Part shown: positions 42,583 through 51,267 of the stretch, in pieces
How the letters are laid out: every line of letters begins with the position of its first letter
Position numbering within the stretch: the first letter of the stretch is position 1
From: WVYX01 sp039592335
GTDB taxonomy: Bacteria > Gemmatimonadota > Gemmatimonadetes > Gemmatimonadales > GWC2-71-9
DNA length: 64,000 nt
Direction: 5' to 3'
Assembly (NCBI GenBank): GCA_039592335.1
Contig: JBDHBX010000004.1
Span: forward strand, 79,015-143,014
Notes under the pieces: model-generated
What the model saw: only the letters and a program-made list of their open reading frames with translations
The model's database searches: none
What the model was told of the DNA's origin: nothing
Program-made: the position numbers and the translations under genes

Positions 42583-42601
42583 GCACGGCTTCGCCGAGGC
42601 C

Positions 42602-42607
42602 TATCTT
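42602..42607 (+). promoter_or_regulatory. Possible -10 element of near-leaderless permease transcript
   Basis: TATCTT ends 11 nt before the ATG at 42619, with no ribosome-binding sequence between. Transcription would start about 5 nt before the start codon. The same hexamer occurs at 39203 (+) and 9062 (-). Confidence 0.35.
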
Positions 42608-42618
42608 AGCGCTCGCTG

Positions 42619-44748
42619 ATGTCCCTGCTCAACTTCACGCGTCTGAAGAAGGAACTCTCCCTCTTCGACGTCTACGTGATCGCGACCGCCGCGATGATCA
42701 GCTCCGGGTTCTTCCTGCTCCCGGGCATCGCGGCGGCGCACGCTGGTCCGGGAGTGGTCCTGGCGTACCTGCTCGCCGGCGTGCTGATCATTCCGGCGAT
42801 GTTGAGCCAGGCGGAGCTGGCGACGGCGATGCCGCGGGCCGGCGGCACCTACTACTTCCTGGATCGCACGCTGGGTCCGATGGTCGGCACCATGGGGGGG
42901 ATCGGCACCTGGCTGGCGCTGGTGCTGAAGAGCGCCTTCGCGCTGCTCGGCATGGGGGCGTATCTCGCCTTGGTGGTGGACGTACCGCTCAGGACCACCG
43001 CGATTGTCTTCACCGCGCTGTTCGCGATCCTCAACGTGATCGGGGCCAAGGAGTCCAGCGGGGTGCTGCGGGTGCTGGTCGTCACGCTGCTCACCATCCT
43101 CACGCTGTTCATCCTGCACGGCCTGAGTGACGTCCTCGCCCGTCCCAGCGAGGTCTCGCAGGGGTTCACACCGCTCCTCCCATACGGCGTGGACGGCCTA
43201 CTCGGGACGGTCGGTCTCGTCTTCGTTTCGTACATAGGGCTCACCAAGGTCGCGAGCCTCGCCGAGGAGGTGAAGAACCCCGAACGCAACATCCCGCTCG
43301 GGATGGGCCTTACGCTGGCCACGGTGACATTGGTCTACGTGGTGGGGGTGTTCATCATGGTGGCGGTGCTGGGTGTGGATCGGCTGAGCACCTCGCTCAC
43401 TCCCGTGGCGGACACGGCCGGGGCCTTCGCGGTATGGAGCTGGCTGCCCCGACGGGTGGCCGTCTACTTCATCGTGGTGGCGGCCATCGTGGCCTTCGCC
43501 TCCATGTCCAACGCCGGGATCATGGCGGCGTCACGCTACCCGTTGGCCATGGCACGGGATCGTATCTTTCCCGGCCGCCTCGCGGCGACCGGGCGGCTCG
43601 GCACGCCCACGGCGGCGATCCTGCTCACCTGCTCGCTGGTGGTGGTGTTCCTCCTCGTGCTCAACGTGGAGGATGTGGCCAAGCTCGCCAGTGCGCTGCA
43701 GCTCGTGCTGTTCGGGCTCATCAATGTGGCGGTGATCGTGATGCGGGAGAGCCATATCGAGGCGTATGACCCGGGGTTCCGCTCCCCTGGCTATCCCTGG
43801 GTGCAGCTGGTAGGGCTGTTTGTGCCGGCGGTGCTGGTGGCGGAGATGGGATGGCTTCCCGTGCTGTTCACCGCCGCGGTCACCACGGTGTCGTTCGCCT
43901 GGTATACGTACTACGCCAAGCCGCGCATCGTGCGGGACGGTGCGATCTACCATGTGTTCGAGCGGCTGGGACGGCGGCGCTTCGCGGGGCTCGACCGGGA
44001 GCTGCGCGACCTGATGAAGGAGAAGGGAGCGCGTGCCGAAGACCCGTTCGATCAAGTCGTGGCGCGGGCGCCGGTGATCGACCTGGCGGCCTCGACCAGC
44101 CTCGAGGAGATCATTGGGCGCGCGTCGGTGCTGTTCCACGATCGGCTCCCGGCCACCACCGATCAGGTACTCGACGGCTTCGGCCGGGGCGTGCGCATGG
44201 GCGGGACTCCGGTGGCCCACGGCGCCGCGCTGCTGCATACGCGGCTTGCGGGCCTCGACGCGTCCGAGATGGTGTTGGTCCGCTGCCGCGGTGGTGTCAA
44301 AGTGGACATGGATGACGAGGAGATGGTCCGCAAGGCCGCGGAGGCACCGATCCGGGCGATCTTCTTCCTGGTGAGCGGCGAGGCGGATCCGGGACGCCAC
44401 CTCCGTATTCTGGCGCAGCTGGCCGGAAGAGTGGAGGACGAGGAGTTCATCGCGGAGTGGTTGGCCGGCCACGATGAGCTGGAGCTCAAGGAAACCCTGC
44501 TGCGCGACGACCGCTTCCTTTCGCTCAAGTTGCTCTCCGGGTCCAAGGCCGAGCCGTTGATCGGGAAGGCCCTGCGCGAGCTCCAGTTGCCACAGGGCTG
44601 CCTCATTGCGCTGATCCGCCGCTACGGCGAGACCATTGTGCCGCGTGGGCGGACCGTGTTGCGGGAGGGCGACCGCCTCACGATCATCGGTGAGCCTGCT
44701 GGTCTGCGGCAGCTCACGCTGCAGTACGGCGAACCGCTCCTCGCCTGA
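42619..44748 (+). CDS. APC permease fused to PTS-EIIA-like and TrkA-C domains
   Basis: A 709-residue three-part protein. Residues 1-440 are an amino acid-polyamine-organocation permease with 12 helices (DVYVIATAAMISSGFFLLPG, AELATAMPRAGGTYYFLDR, GLTKVASLAEEVKNPERN). Residues 470-615 resemble a PTS EIIA domain of the fructose type (IDLAASTSLEEIIGRAS; GTPVAHGAALLHTRLAGL), with the phosphoryl-accepting His at H540. Residues 640-709 are a TrkA-C/RCK_C domain (GKALRELQLPQGCLIALIRR, VLREGDRLTIIGEP). EIIA and RCK_C are regulatory modules, so uptake may respond to PTS phosphorylation and a bound ligand. No EI or HPr gene is in the window. Leaderless start likely. Confidence 0.9.
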   Translation: MSLLNFTRLKKELSLFDVYVIATAAMISSGFFLLPGIAAAHAGPGVVLAYLLAGVLIIPAMLSQAELATAMPRAGGTYYFLDRTLGPMVGTMGGIGTWLALVLKSAFALLGMGAYLALVVDVPLRTTAIVFTALFAILNVIGAKESSGVLRVLVVTLLTILTLFILHGLSDVLARPSEVSQGFTPLLPYGVDGLLGTVGLVFVSYIGLTKVASLAEEVKNPERNIPLGMGLTLATVTLVYVVGVFIMVAVLGVDRLSTSLTPVADTAGAFAVWSWLPRRVAVYFIVVAAIVAFASMSNAGIMAASRYPLAMARDRIFPGRLAATGRLGTPTAAILLTCSLVVVFLLVLNVEDVAKLASALQLVLFGLINVAVIVMRESHIEAYDPGFRSPGYPWVQLVGLFVPAVLVAEMGWLPVLFTAAVTTVSFAWYTYYAKPRIVRDGAIYHVFERLGRRRFAGLDRELRDLMKEKGARAEDPFDQVVARAPVIDLAASTSLEEIIGRASVLFHDRLPATTDQVLDGFGRGVRMGGTPVAHGAALLHTRLAGLDASEMVLVRCRGGVKVDMDDEEMVRKAAEAPIRAIFFLVSGEADPGRHLRILAQLAGRVEDEEFIAEWLAGHDELELKETLLRDDRFLSLKLLSGSKAEPLIGKALRELQLPQGCLIALIRRYGETIVPRGRTVLREGDRLTIIGEPAGLRQLTLQYGEPLLA

Positions 44749-44833
44749 TCCCATCGCGAGTCTTGCCCTGGAGGTCACTGCTCCCCACCTTGGCGGGCGT
44801 AACCATCATGCCCGTGTGACTGGGGAGGGGACC

Positions 44834-46582
44834 GTGATTCCGCATCGACCACGCCGCTTGGGCGGCGCGCTGCTGCTGGTGTGTCTCGTCGCCGGTGTGT
44901 CAATTCCGGCCGGGGGCCAGGAAGCGGTCTTGGATCTAATGCAGATGCCGCTCGCCGGCCACCTGGCGGTGGGGTCGGAGACGCCGGGGTACCTGACGAG
45001 GGGCCTGCTGTGGACCGATGACTCGTACGTCCAGGCGTGGGGCCTGGAGCTCGCCGCCGAACAGTGGGTGACGGTGGACCTGCTGTCGGACGAATTCGAC
45101 GCCTATCTGATGGTCACGGGCCCCGGCCTGGCCGAGATTCTCTCGGACGATGATGGCGCCGGCGCCTGTGATTCCCGCATCACGTTCACGGCACCGGAGT
45201 CTGCGATCTACCGCGTGGTGGTGAACACGCTGACCTCCGGAGCCACGGGCCGCTTCCGCATTCGCGTCACCGACGAGCCGGGACCGGTGACCGCCGGGGA
45301 CTGCAATATCCAGGACGTCGAGTTGGTCGAGTGGCTGATGTCCCTTCCGACGGGTGGCAGGGAGCTGTCCTTCGGCCAGGAGGTTCCGGGAGAGCTCTCC
45401 GTGTTCGATGAGGAGAGCTGGGACGGCAGCTACGCCCAGGCTTGGGCCCTCCGGATGCAGGCCGGTCAGGAAGCGACGGTGGACGTGCTATCCGACGAGT
45501 TCGACGCGTACCTCTACGTCTTGGGACCGGGCCTCGACGAGCCGCTGAGTGATGATGACGGCGCCGGCGCGTGCGACGCTCGCGTCACGTTCACGGCGCC
45601 CCAGAGCGGGGAGTACCGCGTGGTGGTGAACTCCCTCTGGAGCGAGGCCACGGGCCGGTTCCGCCTGCGGGCGATGGACCAGCCGGGGCCGGTGACGGCA
45701 GGGGAGTGCGACATGCTCGAGGACACGGACCTCGATGACGAGCAGCTCGCCTGGCTCATGGCCCTCCCCACCGCGGGCCGAGCCTTGGGTGTGGGGGATG
45801 AGGTACGCGGAGAGCTCACCTTCTCGGACTCGGTGAGCTGGGATGACACGTACATCCAGGCGTGGGATCTCCAGATGCAGGGAGGCCAGGAGGCGACGGT
45901 CGATCTCCTCTCCGACGACTTCGACGCGTACCTGATGATCCTGGGATCGGGGCTGCCGCTGCGGTCCGACGACGACGGCGCCGGCGCGTGCGACGCGCGC
46001 ATCACGTTTACGGCCCCGGAGACCGGGGCATACCGCGTCCTCGTGAACACGATCCTGGGGGAGAGCACCGGTCAGTTCCGGCTGCGCGCGACCGACCGGC
46101 CCGGTCCCCCGACGGCCGGTGAGTGCGAGACGCTGGGCGACATCGAGGGTATGATGGACGAGTTCGAGGAGGAGCTCTCCGAAGTGGCTGGCATGCTCTT
46201 CACGCTCCCCGCGACCGGACAGCTCCGGGTCGGCGAGGAGGTGACCGGCGAGCTCACGGCGTCGGACCCCGTGAGTACTTGGGACGAGACTCACGTCCAG
46301 GTGTGGGAGCTCCCGCTCCAGGCGGGGGACCGGGCCACCGTGGACCTGCTGTCCACCGACTTCGACGCCTTCCTGTACCTCGTGGGGCCGGGTGTCGAGG
46401 GGGCGAATTTCGACGACGACGGGGCCGGGGCTTGCGATGCGCGGCTCACGATCACGGCGAGCGAGAGCGGCACGTTCCGGGTGGCCGTCAATACGGTTCT
46501 CGCCGGGTCCGTCGGCAGCTACCGGCTGCGCGTTGCGGAGGAGCCCGGGCCGATGACCCCTGGGGAGTGCAGCATGCTGTGA
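44834..46582 (+). CDS. Exported protein with four PPC-like repeats
   Basis: A 582-residue exported protein. GTG at 44834 follows GGGGAGGGG (44822-44830); the signal peptide is GGALLLVCLVAGVSIPAGG. Four repeats of about 135-148 residues each resemble bacterial pre-peptidase C-terminal (PPC) domains: QAWxLxMQAGQEATVD, SDEFDAYLxVLGPG, then DDDGAGACDAR (starting at residues 105, 240, 379 and 527), then TFTAPxSGxYRVVVN. Asp-rich DDDGAG could bind calcium. PPC domains usually follow a protease or other enzyme; here no enzyme domain is present, which is unusual. Function unknown; a surface or secreted binding protein is likely. Confidence 0.85.
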   Translation: MIPHRPRRLGGALLLVCLVAGVSIPAGGQEAVLDLMQMPLAGHLAVGSETPGYLTRGLLWTDDSYVQAWGLELAAEQWVTVDLLSDEFDAYLMVTGPGLAEILSDDDGAGACDSRITFTAPESAIYRVVVNTLTSGATGRFRIRVTDEPGPVTAGDCNIQDVELVEWLMSLPTGGRELSFGQEVPGELSVFDEESWDGSYAQAWALRMQAGQEATVDVLSDEFDAYLYVLGPGLDEPLSDDDGAGACDARVTFTAPQSGEYRVVVNSLWSEATGRFRLRAMDQPGPVTAGECDMLEDTDLDDEQLAWLMALPTAGRALGVGDEVRGELTFSDSVSWDDTYIQAWDLQMQGGQEATVDLLSDDFDAYLMILGSGLPLRSDDDGAGACDARITFTAPETGAYRVLVNTILGESTGQFRLRATDRPGPPTAGECETLGDIEGMMDEFEEELSEVAGMLFTLPATGQLRVGEEVTGELTASDPVSTWDETHVQVWELPLQAGDRATVDLLSTDFDAFLYLVGPGVEGANFDDDGAGACDARLTITASESGTFRVAVNTVLAGSVGSYRLRVAEEPGPMTPGECSML

Positions 46583-46611
46583 CGGTGCCGCGCGGGTCCG
46601 GTGGCGGGACG

Positions 46612-46651
46612 ACGCAGCCCGGAGGCGATACGGTTCGCCTCCGGGCTGCGT
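46612..46651 (+). terminator. Hairpin terminator after the PPC-repeat gene
   Basis: A perfect 16-bp GC-rich stem (46612-46627 with 46636-46651) with an 8-nt loop starts 30 nt after the stop at 46582. T content beyond is low, so it may need Rho or act mainly as a 3' end stabiliser. Confidence 0.6.
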
Positions 46652-46670
46652 GTCTGGCGGGCACGCAAAA

Positions 46671-46790
46671 GCGGCGGCGCACTTGGGCCGAGAGCAGCAG
46701 TGTCATCGCTCGCCCCCTCAGGCGAGACCTTGCCGGGCGGCAAGATGCCCAAAACGCCGCCGCGTCACCCCGGACACAGCGTTTGGGCAT
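46671..46790 (+). ncRNA. Candidate structured leader RNA before the YbaK gene
   Basis: The 324-nt gap 46583-46906 holds the terminator above and then a series of hairpins: ctcgcc/ggcgag (46709-46714 with 46721-46726), cttgcc/ggcaag with a GGGC loop (46729-46744), and a 12-bp bulged stem (46745-46757 with 46779-46790). The 9-mer at 46671-46679 can also pair with 46755-46763, which would disrupt the third stem, so two folds compete. I do not recognise a known riboswitch. The rest of the gap (46791-46906) shows nothing clear. This is based on pairing by eye. Confidence 0.35.
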
Positions 46791-46906
46791 CATCGTGCTC
46801 CCCTTCCCCTGAAAACAGCGTGAAACCGGGATGAAGGCCGCGGGCCGCTTGCCAGGAGCCGTCCCGGTGGCGCAGGATTACATGGGGACACGCCAAGGGG
46901 GTCGCC

Positions 46907-47380
46907 ATGGCGGTGACGAAGATCAAGGAGTACCTGGACGCGAACCAGATTCGCTACGTGACCATCACCCATTCGCCGGCGTACACCTCGCAGAAGACCG
47001 CCGCGTCGGCACACGTGCCCGGCAAGGAATTGGCCAAGACGGTCATCGTGAGAGTAGACGGCCAGTTGGCCATGGCCGTGTTGCCGGGTTCTCACCAAGT
47101 CGACTTCGGCCTGCTCAAGGAGGCCGTCGGGGCTTCCAAGATCGAGCTGGCGTCGGAGGACGACTTCCGGGACAAGTTCCCCGACTGCGAGGTAGGTGCC
47201 ATGCCGCCGTTCGGGAACCTGTATGACATGCCGGTCTACGTGGCCGAGACGCTGTCCGAGGATGACGAGATCGCCTTCAACGCGTGCTCGCACACCGAGT
47301 TGATCAGGATGTCGTACGAGGATTTCTCGCGGCTGGTCGAACCCACGATCGTGAGGTTCGCTGCCACCGCCCGCCCGTAG
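46907..47380 (+). CDS. YbaK/EbsC-family aminoacyl-tRNA deacylase
   Basis: A 157-residue single-domain protein of the YbaK/ProX family, which hydrolyses mischarged aminoacyl-tRNA (for example Cys- or Ala-tRNAPro). It shows the opening YLDANQIRYVTITHSPAYTS, the conserved lysine in GKELAKTVIV, MAVLPGSHQVD and the GAMPPFGNLYD motif near the C-terminal end. It is a free-standing editor, with no ProRS gene adjacent. ATG at 46907 follows AAGGGGG. A structured leader may precede it and a terminator follows. Confidence 0.9.
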   Translation: MAVTKIKEYLDANQIRYVTITHSPAYTSQKTAASAHVPGKELAKTVIVRVDGQLAMAVLPGSHQVDFGLLKEAVGASKIELASEDDFRDKFPDCEVGAMPPFGNLYDMPVYVAETLSEDDEIAFNACSHTELIRMSYEDFSRLVEPTIVRFAATARP

Positions 47381-47401
47381 GGGGTGGGGCCGGAGTGGTA
47401 G

Positions 47402-47429
47402 AGGGGGGACCCGAATGGGTCCCCCCTTT
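47402..47429 (+). terminator. Rho-independent terminator of the YbaK gene
   Basis: An 11-bp stem (47402-47412 with 47417-47427) with a GAAT tetraloop is followed by TTT. It starts 21 nt after the stop and lies between convergent genes, 6 nt from the end of the cytochrome gene. Confidence 0.75.
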
Positions 47430-47434
47430 GCATG

Positions 47435-49372
47435 CTAGTAGATGTCCTGCGCCGTGTTGTAGACGTTGAACTTGCCGGTGGGCGTCACGAGCCAGTCACC
47501 GGTGATGCGCTCCTTCTCGCGCAGGGTGGCGTCGTCGTAGATGATGATCTCACCCTCCGCATCCCACACCGACACCCAGACCTCGGTGCCGTCGCGGTTG
47601 TACTCGAAGTGGACGACACGTCCGCGGTCCGCCGCCTTCCAGCAGCGGTGCATCGTGCCCTCCTGCTTCGAGTACACGCAGATCGTGCGGGCGCCGTCGG
47701 GATCGTTGTTCAGCGCCATGTCCATCCAGACCCAGCGGGAGTTGGGGTGGGTCTTGATGAACAGGCTTCCCGTACCATCGATGGGCACCCGCCGCACCAC
47801 CTGCCACGCGTGCGCGGGGTGGGCCTGGGGATCGGCCCCATATACGGTGAACAGGCCCTGACCGAGGTGCGTTGTGGCGTTCACCCAGCCGTACTCGGGG
47901 TCCTCCCAGTTTGCCCCGCGGCCCGGGTGGGGCCTGATCCCGGTCTCGAACGTCGAGACTAGTTCCTGCCGCTGCACGTCCACCACGACCATCTTGTTGC
48001 GCATGTTCGCGGCCACGAGGAAGTAGCGCCCAGTGTGATCCCAACCACCGTCGTGCAGGAAGCGCTCGGCCGGGATGCGCGACACCATGGGAAATCCATC
48101 CTTGGAGTAGTCCACGATTCCCACGTGACCCGACTCCTTGAGCGCCAGCACCCACACGGGGTCGAAGTGGGACGCGACGATCGATGCCACGCGCACCTCT
48201 TCGAGCGGCTCGTTGGTGTCGTAGGTGTTCCCCTCGACGCTCGTCACCGAGAGGGGCTCCAGCGTGAGCCCGTCGTATACGATGTACTGCGGTGGCCAGT
48301 AGCAGCCCTCGATGAGGTAGCGGTCCTCGTACCCCTCGTACTTGCTGCCGTCGACGCTGCGCGCGTCGAAGCAGCCCTGCACCTGTGCGACCAGCGTGGG
48401 CTTCTCCGACCAGAGGTCGATCAGGGTAACCCGGCCGTCGCGTCCGATCGCGTAATAGTAGCGGCCGGAAGAAGAGGAGCGCAGGATGTGGACGGCGAAC
48501 CCCGTCTCGATGATCTCCACCAGCTCGTAGCTGTCACCGTCGAGGATCGCCACCTGCCCGGCGTCCCGCAGAATCACGCCGACGTAGTTCTGCCAGTTAC
48601 GACGGGTCTCCGGAGTCGTGGGCCGGTCCGCCACCGGTACGCGCAAGTCCCAGCTCGCCCGGATCTCCTCCAGCGGCTTCTGCGGCGGGTTGGGAGGCGG
48701 CAGCTGGACGTAGCGCGCCATGATGTCGATCTCTTCCTCCGTCAGCACGCCCAGCTCCCCCCAGGGCGGCATGCCACCCGGCGTGCCGCTCGTCATGATC
48801 GCCTTCAAGGCGGCGGTGCCGATCTGGGCGGTGCGCTCCGGCTGGATGTTGGGCCCCGTGGCACCGGCGCGTAACGTGCCGTGGCAGCCAGCGCAACGGT
48901 CGAAGAAGATCTGCTGTCCCCTCGCGAAATCCTCGTCCGTGAGCTCGACCGGGCCCGACTCCTCCACTGCGACGGTGATCTCGCCGGTGCTCACGGCCGC
49001 GATGTAGTCCAGGACGTCGTTGATCTCCTGATCGTCGAGGTTGGGTGGCGCCATCGGCACGTTGTTCCATTCGGCCAGGATCGCCTGCCCGATGGAGTCG
49101 GTCTGACCCATCCCCACGGGATCCTGCATCCAGCGCACCAGCCACTCACGCTCGCGCCGCGTCTGGACGTCCTTGAGGTCGGGCCCGACCCGCGGACCCT
49201 CGCCGATCGAGTGGCAGGCGAAGCACACCCGGTCGAAGATCTCCTGGCCCGGGTGGGCGGTCGCGACCTCGGCGCGCTCCCCGCCGCAGCCGGCGAGCAT
49301 GAGGAGCGTGGAGAGCGCGGCGCCAGCGGACAGCGATCCGATGGCGCTGGCAAGCGACGCGTGTCGGTTCAC
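47435..49372 (-). CDS. Cytochrome cd1 (NirS-like) lipoprotein with extra haem c domain
   Basis: A 645-residue exported protein. A lipoprotein signal (TLLMLAGC, lipobox C29) anchors it. Two cytochrome c domains follow: C50-x-x-C53-H54 with M107, and C160-x-x-C163-H164 with GTPGGMPPWGEL. Then comes an eight-bladed d1-haem propeller opening with NWQNYVGVILRDAGQVAILD and containing AVHILRSSSSGRY (proximal His region), LHDGGWDHTGRYF and TTHLGQG (active-site His candidates). This matches NirS nitrite reductase (nitrite to NO), which normally has one haem c domain. The first domain may be a built-in electron donor. No d1-haem synthesis genes are in the window, so catalysis is unproven. GTG start at 49372 with GAGG upstream. 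Confidence 0.88.
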   Translation of the reverse strand: MNRHASLASAIGSLSAGAALSTLLMLAGCGGERAEVATAHPGQEIFDRVCFACHSIGEGPRVGPDLKDVQTRREREWLVRWMQDPVGMGQTDSIGQAILAEWNNVPMAPPNLDDQEINDVLDYIAAVSTGEITVAVEESGPVELTDEDFARGQQIFFDRCAGCHGTLRAGATGPNIQPERTAQIGTAALKAIMTSGTPGGMPPWGELGVLTEEEIDIMARYVQLPPPNPPQKPLEEIRASWDLRVPVADRPTTPETRRNWQNYVGVILRDAGQVAILDGDSYELVEIIETGFAVHILRSSSSGRYYYAIGRDGRVTLIDLWSEKPTLVAQVQGCFDARSVDGSKYEGYEDRYLIEGCYWPPQYIVYDGLTLEPLSVTSVEGNTYDTNEPLEEVRVASIVASHFDPVWVLALKESGHVGIVDYSKDGFPMVSRIPAERFLHDGGWDHTGRYFLVAANMRNKMVVVDVQRQELVSTFETGIRPHPGRGANWEDPEYGWVNATTHLGQGLFTVYGADPQAHPAHAWQVVRRVPIDGTGSLFIKTHPNSRWVWMDMALNNDPDGARTICVYSKQEGTMHRCWKAADRGRVVHFEYNRDGTEVWVSVWDAEGEIIIYDDATLREKERITGDWLVTPTGKFNVYNTAQDIY

Positions 49373-49540
49373 GGTACGACCTCGCTGCTGGTGTGATCGG
49401 GTTGATCGGCCGCGGGTCCCGGGGGCCTTCGCCCGAGGGGATCCGTATTCCGATATCCGCATGATAATAACGGTTGAGCAGGCACGGTGCCAGCACGACG
49501 GGCTGGGCAGCCTGCGGGGAATGCGGGAAGTACCCCGTGT

Positions 49541-49546
49541 TACATT
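49541..49546 (+). promoter_or_regulatory. Possible extended -10 of near-leaderless M14 peptidase gene
   Basis: TGT-TACATT, an extended -10, ends 8 nt before the ATG at 49555, and no ribosome site is present. A transcript from here would be leaderless. Confidence 0.35.
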
Positions 49547-49554
49547 CCCTCCCC

Positions 49555-51198
49555 ATGATCTCCGGGAGTCGTGGCGTGACGAGCGCATTTGGGCTGTGGC
49601 GGGGGTACTGGATCGTGGCCTCCGTGGCTCTCGTCTGGGCGGGCGAGGCCGTGGCACAGGACGGCCCGACCCCTGCCGATCGCGAGACCCGCGCCGAGCG
49701 GACGGATTACCGGGAGACCAGCTCCTACGACGACGTGATGGCCTTCGTCGAGGCCGTGGCGCGCGCGTCGTCCAGGATCCACCTCACCAGCTTCGGCTAC
49801 TCGTACGAGGGACGCCCGCTGCCGCTCGTGGTGGTAGGCGAGGTGGACGGCCCGGGGCCGGAGATAGTGCGCCGCAGCGGCAAGGTGCGGGTGTACGTGC
49901 AGGGCAACATCCACGCCGGCGAGGTGTGTGGCAAAGAGGCGATGCAGATGCTGCTGCGGCAGGTCGCGCAGGGCGCGCACGCCGCGTGGCTCGACTCGGT
50001 GGTGCTCCTCATTGCCCCTATCTACAACGCCGACGGGAACGAGCGGGTGCGTCTCACCAACCGGCCGCGCCAATACGGGCCCGTCGGGGGCATGGGCCAG
50101 CGCCTCAATGCGCAGGGGTTCGATCTCAACCGCGATCACATGAAGCTGGAGTCTCCCGAGGCGCGCTCGCTGGCCAGGCTCTTCCGGGACTACGATCCGG
50201 AAGTGGCACTGGACCTCCACACCACGAACGGGACCCGCCGGGCCTACCACCTGCTCTATGCACCGCCGCTCCATCCCAACACCCCACGGGAAGTCCTGCG
50301 GCTGCTGCGGGACGATTGGCTCCCTGCGGTGACGGAGTCGGTCAAGGCCAAGCACGGTTGGGACTACTACTACTACGGCAATCTGCCGTGGCCCGGGAGC
50401 CAGGCCGAGCGAGGCTGGTACACCTACGACCCGCGTCCACGCTACAACACCAACTACGTGGGGCTGCGGAACCGCATCGGCATTCTGAGCGAAGCCTACG
50501 CCTATGCCACGTTCGAGGAGCGCGTGCTCGGCACGTTGTGGTTCGTGGAGGAGGTGGTGGACTACGCGTACCACCACGCCTCCGCGGTTCGGCACGCCGT
50601 GATACAGGCCGACCGGCACTCCGTCGTGGGGGAGGCGCTCGCGCTGCGGGCGACCCACGAGCGATCGCGCGATTCGGTGGAGATCCTGCTGGGTGAGGTG
50701 ATCGAGGAGCGCCATCCCTACACGGGCCTGGTCATGTACCGCCGGGCCGACACGGTGCATCCGGAGCGACTGCCCCAGTTCCAGACCTTCCGACCCACCG
50801 AGACCGAGCGTGCACCCGGTGCCTACGTCGTGCCGGCCGAGCTCACCGCCGTGCTCCACCTGCTCGACGATCATGGCATCACATGGAGCCGCCTCGCCGA
50901 GGCGGTGACCCGTACCGTCGAGCGGTTCGTGATCGACTCGAGCGCGGCGGCCGAGCGGGAGTACCAGGGGCATCACCAGCGCACCCTCTTCGGCCGCTAT
51001 GAAACGGTTGAGGTGGGGCTGCCGGCGGGCACGGCGGTCATCCCGGTGGCCCAATCCCTGGGCCGCCTGGCCTTTGCCTTGCTGGAGCCGCGCTCCGACG
51101 ACGGCGTACTCAACTGGAATGTGCTCGACCAGGCACTCGAGGGCGCGGCGTTCTATCCCATCCTGCGCCTCCAGCCGCCGGGGCTCGGCCGGCCCTGA
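49555..51198 (+). CDS. M14-family zinc carboxypeptidase, exported
   Basis: A 547-residue exported metallopeptidase. The signal peptide is YWIVASVALVWAGEAVAQ. The M14 domain (about 40-350) shows zinc ligands in GNIHAGEVCGKEA (HxxE) and LDLHTTNGT (His), the substrate region FDLNRDHMKLESPE and the catalytic Glu region LSEAYAYATFEERV. The C-terminal 190 residues are a separate beta-rich domain. This M14-like subgroup is common in Gemmatimonadota and Bacteroidota and removes residues from peptides. ATG at 49555 with no Shine-Dalgarno; likely leaderless. The M28 peptidase gene follows 69 nt on, so both may process peptides together. Confidence 0.9.
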   Translation: MISGSRGVTSAFGLWRGYWIVASVALVWAGEAVAQDGPTPADRETRAERTDYRETSSYDDVMAFVEAVARASSRIHLTSFGYSYEGRPLPLVVVGEVDGPGPEIVRRSGKVRVYVQGNIHAGEVCGKEAMQMLLRQVAQGAHAAWLDSVVLLIAPIYNADGNERVRLTNRPRQYGPVGGMGQRLNAQGFDLNRDHMKLESPEARSLARLFRDYDPEVALDLHTTNGTRRAYHLLYAPPLHPNTPREVLRLLRDDWLPAVTESVKAKHGWDYYYYGNLPWPGSQAERGWYTYDPRPRYNTNYVGLRNRIGILSEAYAYATFEERVLGTLWFVEEVVDYAYHHASAVRHAVIQADRHSVVGEALALRATHERSRDSVEILLGEVIEERHPYTGLVMYRRADTVHPERLPQFQTFRPTETERAPGAYVVPAELTAVLHLLDDHGITWSRLAEAVTRTVERFVIDSSAAAEREYQGHHQRTLFGRYETVEVGLPAGTAVIPVAQSLGRLAFALLEPRSDDGVLNWNVLDQALEGAAFYPILRLQPPGLGRP

Positions 51199-51267
51199 GC
51201 CGCTGACCCCGACCTTGGCTACCACCCCCGTCTTACCACACTCGCTCCGGAGGATGCCGACGCTCCC

